The notes under the pieces were generated by a model. That model did no database searches. It was not told the origin of the DNA and saw only the letters and a list, made by a program, of their open reading frames with translations. From Wocania arenilitoris (GTDB taxonomy: Bacteria > Bacteroidota > Bacteroidia > Flavobacteriales > Flavobacteriaceae), in assembly GCF_021728535.1 (NCBI RefSeq), contig NZ_JAKKDU010000019.1, forward strand, positions 1-64,000: a stretch of 64,000 nucleotides of DNA, given 5' to 3'. Positions within the stretch are counted from its first letter, which is position 1. Each line of letters begins with the position of its first letter. The position numbers and the translations under genes were made by a program. This document shows, piece by piece, positions 61,061-64,000 of the stretch.

Positions 61061-61084
61061 CCCTTCGACTTCGCTCAGGATAAA
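61061..61084. repeat. CCTTCGACTTCGCTCAGGATAA-type repeat
   Basis: CCCTTCGACTTCGCTCAGGA is, from memory, a frequent intergenic repeat in Flavobacteriaceae. It lies upstream of the symporter and downstream of aroC. The rest of 60817-61114 shows no gene. Confidence 0.5.
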
Positions 61085-61114
61085 TTTCAAGTGGGAAATA
61101 GCTTTTAAAAAAAT

Positions 61115-62176
61115 CTAACTATAAATTTTATTCAGCAAATGAAAATCGGCCAAGACTAAAGCAGCCATAGCTTCTACAATAGGAACTGCTCTAGGCACAA
61201 CACAAGGATCGTGTCTGCCTTTGCCTTGCATTTCTAGGATGTTTCCAGATTTATCTATGGTTTTGTATTTCTGAATTAAGGTAGCAACAGGTTTAAATGC
61301 AACACTAAAATAAATATCCATGCCATTACTAATACCGCCCTGAATGCCGCCTGAATAATTGGTTTTTGTTGTACCATCGCTATTAAAAGCATCGTTGTGA
61401 TCGCTTCCATACATGGTGCTACCATGGAATCCACTACCATATTCAAAACCTTTTACTGCGTTTATTGAAAGCATAGCTTTACCTAATTCTGCATGTAATT
61501 TATCGAAAACCGGTTCACCTAAACCAACTGGTACATTTTTTATAACGCAACTTACAACGCCACCAACAGTATCGCCTTTACTACGCACTTCTTTAATGTA
61601 AGTTTCCATCTTTGAAGCCATTGTTTCATCTGGACAACGTACAATATTTAATTCTGCTTTTGTTAAGTCTAATTCGGTATAAGGCTTATTAAGTTTCATC
61701 GTACCAACGGAAGAAACGTAAGCGGTAATTTCTATACTCTTTAGCATTTGCTTTGCTATGGCTCCTGCAACTACTCTACAAGCTGTCTCGCGTGCAGAAC
61801 TACGGCCACCACCACGATAATCTCTAAAACCATATTTTTTATCGTACACATAATCTGCATGACTTGGTCTGTAACTATCTTTTATATGAGTATAATCGTG
61901 CGATTTTTGATTGGTGTTTTCTATTACAAAACCTATAGAAGTCCCTGTTGTTTTACCTTCGAAAATGCCTGAATGAAATTTAACAGTGTCTGGTTCTTTA
62001 CGTTGTGTAACTATGGCTGACTGCCCTGGTTTTCTTCTATTCAATTCGTTTTGAATAGCTTCTAAATCTAACTCAATTCCTGGGGGACATCCGTCTATTA
62101 TACCACCTAAAGCTGGTCCATGGGATTCTCCATAAGTTGTTAAATTGAATAGTTTTCCAAATGAGTTACCTGCCAT
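61115..62176 (-). CDS. aroC: Chorismate synthase
   Basis: A 353-aa enzyme with all family signatures: [20 protein letters not shown] at about residues 11-30, [10 protein letters not shown], and the FMN-binding [20 protein letters not shown] near 120. [19 protein letters not shown] ends the core. It turns EPSP into chorismate with reduced FMN, the last step of the shikimate pathway, and so supplies both aromatic amino acids and the menaquinone genes at 24.6-30.2 kb. ATG 62176 (MAGNSFGKL) is the standard start. The gene stands alone. Confidence 0.97.
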   Translation of the reverse strand: MAGNSFGKLFNLTTYGESHGPALGGIIDGCPPGIELDLEAIQNELNRRKPGQSAIVTQRKEPDTVKFHSGIFEGKTTGTSIGFVIENTNQKSHDYTHIKDSYRPSHADYVYDKKYGFRDYRGGGRSSARETACRVVAGAIAKQMLKSIEITAYVSSVGTMKLNKPYTELDLTKAELNIVRCPDETMASKMETYIKEVRSKGDTVGGVVSCVIKNVPVGLGEPVFDKLHAELGKAMLSINAVKGFEYGSGFHGSTMYGSDHNDAFNSDGTTKTNYSGGIQGGISNGMDIYFSVAFKPVATLIQKYKTIDKSGNILEMQGKGRHDPCVVPRAVPIVEAMAALVLADFHLLNKIYS

Positions 62177-62361
62177 AATTAAAATTTGATGCTAAAATAA
62201 ATCTATTCTAAGACATATGGAAATTGAAATTGTGTTTTGTTAAAAAAGGGTTTGATGACGGGAGGCTGACGGCCGATGATAAGCCATCAAAACATGTAAA
62301 CTTTTAATCACTCAAAGGCGCTAAGACTCAAAGTTTTATATTATTAAAAACAATTTTGAAG

Positions 62362-62500
62362 CAAGTTGTCATTTCGAACGTAGAGAGAAATTGCATAATT
62401 ATCGAGATAGGTTTGATAAATAATGTGATGTCTCTATCGTACCTCATATCGGCATGACTAAAAAGTAACTTAATTGTAAACTGAGACTGCAAACTGCATA
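62362..62500. repeat. Cluster of dispersed intergenic repeats
   Basis: The gap 62177-62512 holds no gene but several repeat-like pieces. A GTCATTTCGAACG...GCATGAC element spans about 62369-62459, with imperfect inverted ends and an internal GAGATAGG/CTCTATCG. A CAGT-type piece (AACTGAGACTGCAAACTGC) is at 62479-62500. CAAAGGCGCTAAGACTCAAAG at about 62315-62335 is another flavobacterial repeat word. Confidence 0.5.
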
Positions 62501-62512
62501 CTAAAAGCTCTA

Positions 62513-64000
62513 CTAAATAAGTGCTTCTTTTAAAATAGTTATAGGATGCTTAGCTTCTCTTTGTGTTCCGTCTTTAATTTGATGCCTACAGCTCGTTCCG
62601 TTTGCTGATATAATTGTGTTTTCTAGAGCTTTTCTAACCGCTGGAAACAAGGTTTGCTCACCCACTTGCATACTTAGTTGGTAATGTTCTTTTTCGTAAC
62701 CAAAACTTCCTGCCATTCCACAACACCCACTTGGAATAATTGTTACTTTGTAGTTTTTGGGCATATTTAAAACCATAAAACTAGACAATTGATTACTCAT
62801 GGCCTTTTGGTGACAATGCCCATGGAATTTAATCGTTTTTTCTTCTAAAGTGAATTGATCTGGAGTTATATTTCCCAATTCTATTTCTTTTTGAATGAAT
62901 TCTTCAATTAAAAACGTGTTTTTTGCTATCGCTTCTGCAGAAGCTTTATCGTCTGCTAATTTTAAATATTCATCTTTAAAGGTGAAAATTGCTGAAGGCT
63001 CAATTCCTATTAAAGGAGTTTCTGCTGATATTCTATCTTTAAAAATCTCAACATTTTTATTAGCAAAATTTTTAGCTTGTTCAAGTAGTCCTTTTGATAA
63101 AAAGGCACGACCAGATTCTTCGCTATCAATAATTTCAACAAAATAATTTAAACTTTTTAAAAGTTCTAAAGTATCAATTCCTATAGGCGTGTCTAAATAA
63201 TTAGTAAACTCATCATTAAAGAAATAAACCTTTTTAATATAATTACCCTTATTTCTAATCAGTTTAAAATCCTGATAATATCTACTTAAACTTTTGTTTG
63301 AAATTAAAGGCAAGCTTCTTTCCTTAGCGATTCCAAAAGATATTTTTAAAACAGACGATGTAAAACCATTTGAAAACACAAAATTTAAAAGTTTAGGAAA
63401 GTTACTTCCAAAATTATTTAGTCTATTATTATAAGCAAATAATTTAGTCCTTAAAGACACCGCATTTGCCTTTTGATATTGATACTGAAACTCTGCTTTT
63501 AAACTAGCCACATCAACACTACTTGGGCATTCGCTTGCGCAAGCTTTACAGCTTAAACAGAGGTCAAAAACCTCTTTAAGCTCTTTATGGTTAAACTTAT
63601 TTTTCTTGGTCGAGTTTGTTAAAAACTCACGCAGCGCATTAGCACGCGCCCGTGTTGTATCTTTTTCGTTTCTTGTGGCTCTATAACTTGGACACATGGT
63701 ACCACCAAATTCTGGTAATTTTCGGCAATCGCCAGAGCCATTACATTTTTCGGCTTCACGCAGAATACCTTGAGATTTAGAAAAATCTAAAAGTGTTTCA
63801 ATCTTAGGTTCTTCTCTACCAGGAATGTATCTTAAGCATTCATCCATCGGAAAAGCATCAACAATCTTCCCTGGGTTAAATATGCTATCAGCATCAAAAG
63901 CGGTTTTTATACGTTTAATAATTTTGTAATTCTTATCACCAATCATTAACGGAATAAACTCAGCTCTCACAATACCATCACCATGTTCGCCACTCATCGA
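62513..64000 (-). CDS. FAD-binding and Fe-S oxidoreductase (D-lactate dehydrogenase/GlpC-like), 5' part missing
   Basis: The gene is cut by the right window edge; the visible 495 residues are the C-terminal half. First comes the end of the FAD-linked oxidase C domain, with SGEHGDGIVRAEFIP and DSIFNPGKIVDAFP. Then comes a two-cluster ferredoxin region: CNGSGDCRKLPEFGGTMCPS and CLSCKACASECPSSVDV. A GlpC-like Cys-rich region follows with FHGHCHQKAMS and SGCCGMAGSFGYEKEH. Large single-chain fusions of this type oxidise D-lactate or 2-hydroxyacids and pass electrons to quinone at the membrane. The frame is open to the edge, so no start can be given. Confidence 0.9.
   Translation of the reverse strand, partial: SMSGEHGDGIVRAEFIPLMIGDKNYKIIKRIKTAFDADSIFNPGKIVDAFPMDECLRYIPGREEPKIETLLDFSKSQGILREAEKCNGSGDCRKLPEFGGTMCPSYRATRNEKDTTRARANALREFLTNSTKKNKFNHKELKEVFDLCLSCKACASECPSSVDVASLKAEFQYQYQKANAVSLRTKLFAYNNRLNNFGSNFPKLLNFVFSNGFTSSVLKISFGIAKERSLPLISNKSLSRYYQDFKLIRNKGNYIKKVYFFNDEFTNYLDTPIGIDTLELLKSLNYFVEIIDSEESGRAFLSKGLLEQAKNFANKNVEIFKDRISAETPLIGIEPSAIFTFKDEYLKLADDKASAEAIAKNTFLIEEFIQKEIELGNITPDQFTLEEKTIKFHGHCHQKAMSNQLSSFMVLNMPKNYKVTIIPSGCCGMAGSFGYEKEHYQLSMQVGEQTLFPAVRKALENTIISANGTSCRHQIKDGTQREAKHPITILKEALI

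Noticed and set aside
1-64000. tRNA, rRNA, CRISPR array, riboswitch, origin of replication
   Set aside because: No cloverleaf, rRNA core, regularly spaced direct repeats or recognisable riboswitch/DnaA-box cluster was seen on reading, though a covariance-model scan was not possible.

Overview
The window is an AT-rich chromosomal segment from a member of the Flavobacteriaceae (phylum Bacteroidota). The assignment rests on a secreted protein with a type IX secretion (T9SS) C-terminal sorting domain at 54326-55459, SusC/RagA-type plug sequence, menaquinone biosynthesis genes, DUF2911, DCC and QEGLA-motif family proteins, TAnnTTTG-type -7 promoter elements, and dispersed palindromic repeats of the kind common in this family. 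No rRNA, tRNA or CRISPR array was seen. The last gene runs off the right edge.

Layout. (1) 170-9422, all minus strand: a poorly characterised gene set made of a coiled-coil protein, a 353-aa protein, an AAA+ ATPase, a NudK-like Nudix hydrolase, a 411-aa protein and two membrane proteins. The first five are tightly spaced or overlapping; a decayed GIY-YIG gene separates the membrane proteins. (2) 9.7-16.5 kb: a small membrane-protein pair, ettA, a tiny membrane protein, transposase scars, then a MarR-controlled redox group (DoxX-like, FMN reductase, MarR, pirin) with a perfect 22-bp palindrome as probable operator. (3) 16.6-24.6 kb: acyl-CoA carboxylase beta subunit, a secreted esterase, a 1105-aa protein fusing VIT, vWA, a SusC-like N-terminal and plug domain without barrel, TPR and DUF2135-like parts, and sppA. 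(4) 24.6-30.2 kb: menaquinone operon menB-menA-MBL hydrolase-menC-CPBP protease-menE. (5) 30.2-47.5 kb: housekeeping and envelope genes (C1 peptidase, ung, holA, HsdR_N-like nuclease, GT2, OmpA lipoprotein, DUF819 transporter, YciO/Sua5, esterase, uvrD/pcrA, M20 peptidase, patatin, M1 peptidase). (6) 47.6-55.5 kb: recG carrying an in-frame DUF559 nuclease insertion, a DUF2911 protein, a MutS2-like gene without Smr domain, a DCC protein and the T9SS cargo. (7) 55.6-64 kb: a five-gene run (glutamate/dicarboxylate symporter, GshB-like ATP-grasp, sulfurtransferase, N-formylglutamate amidohydrolase-like, QEGLA metallopeptidase), aroC, a repeat-rich gap and an FAD/Fe-S oxidoreductase cut by the window end.

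Most notable: the 441-bp in-frame DUF559 insertion inside the RecG motor, flanked by imperfect inverted repeats and a short direct repeat; the VIT-vWA-SusC-plug fusion; the AAA+/coiled-coil/Nudix cluster; and the symporter-GshB-QEGLA operon. All identifications are by reading motifs and by memory of families; no database search was run.
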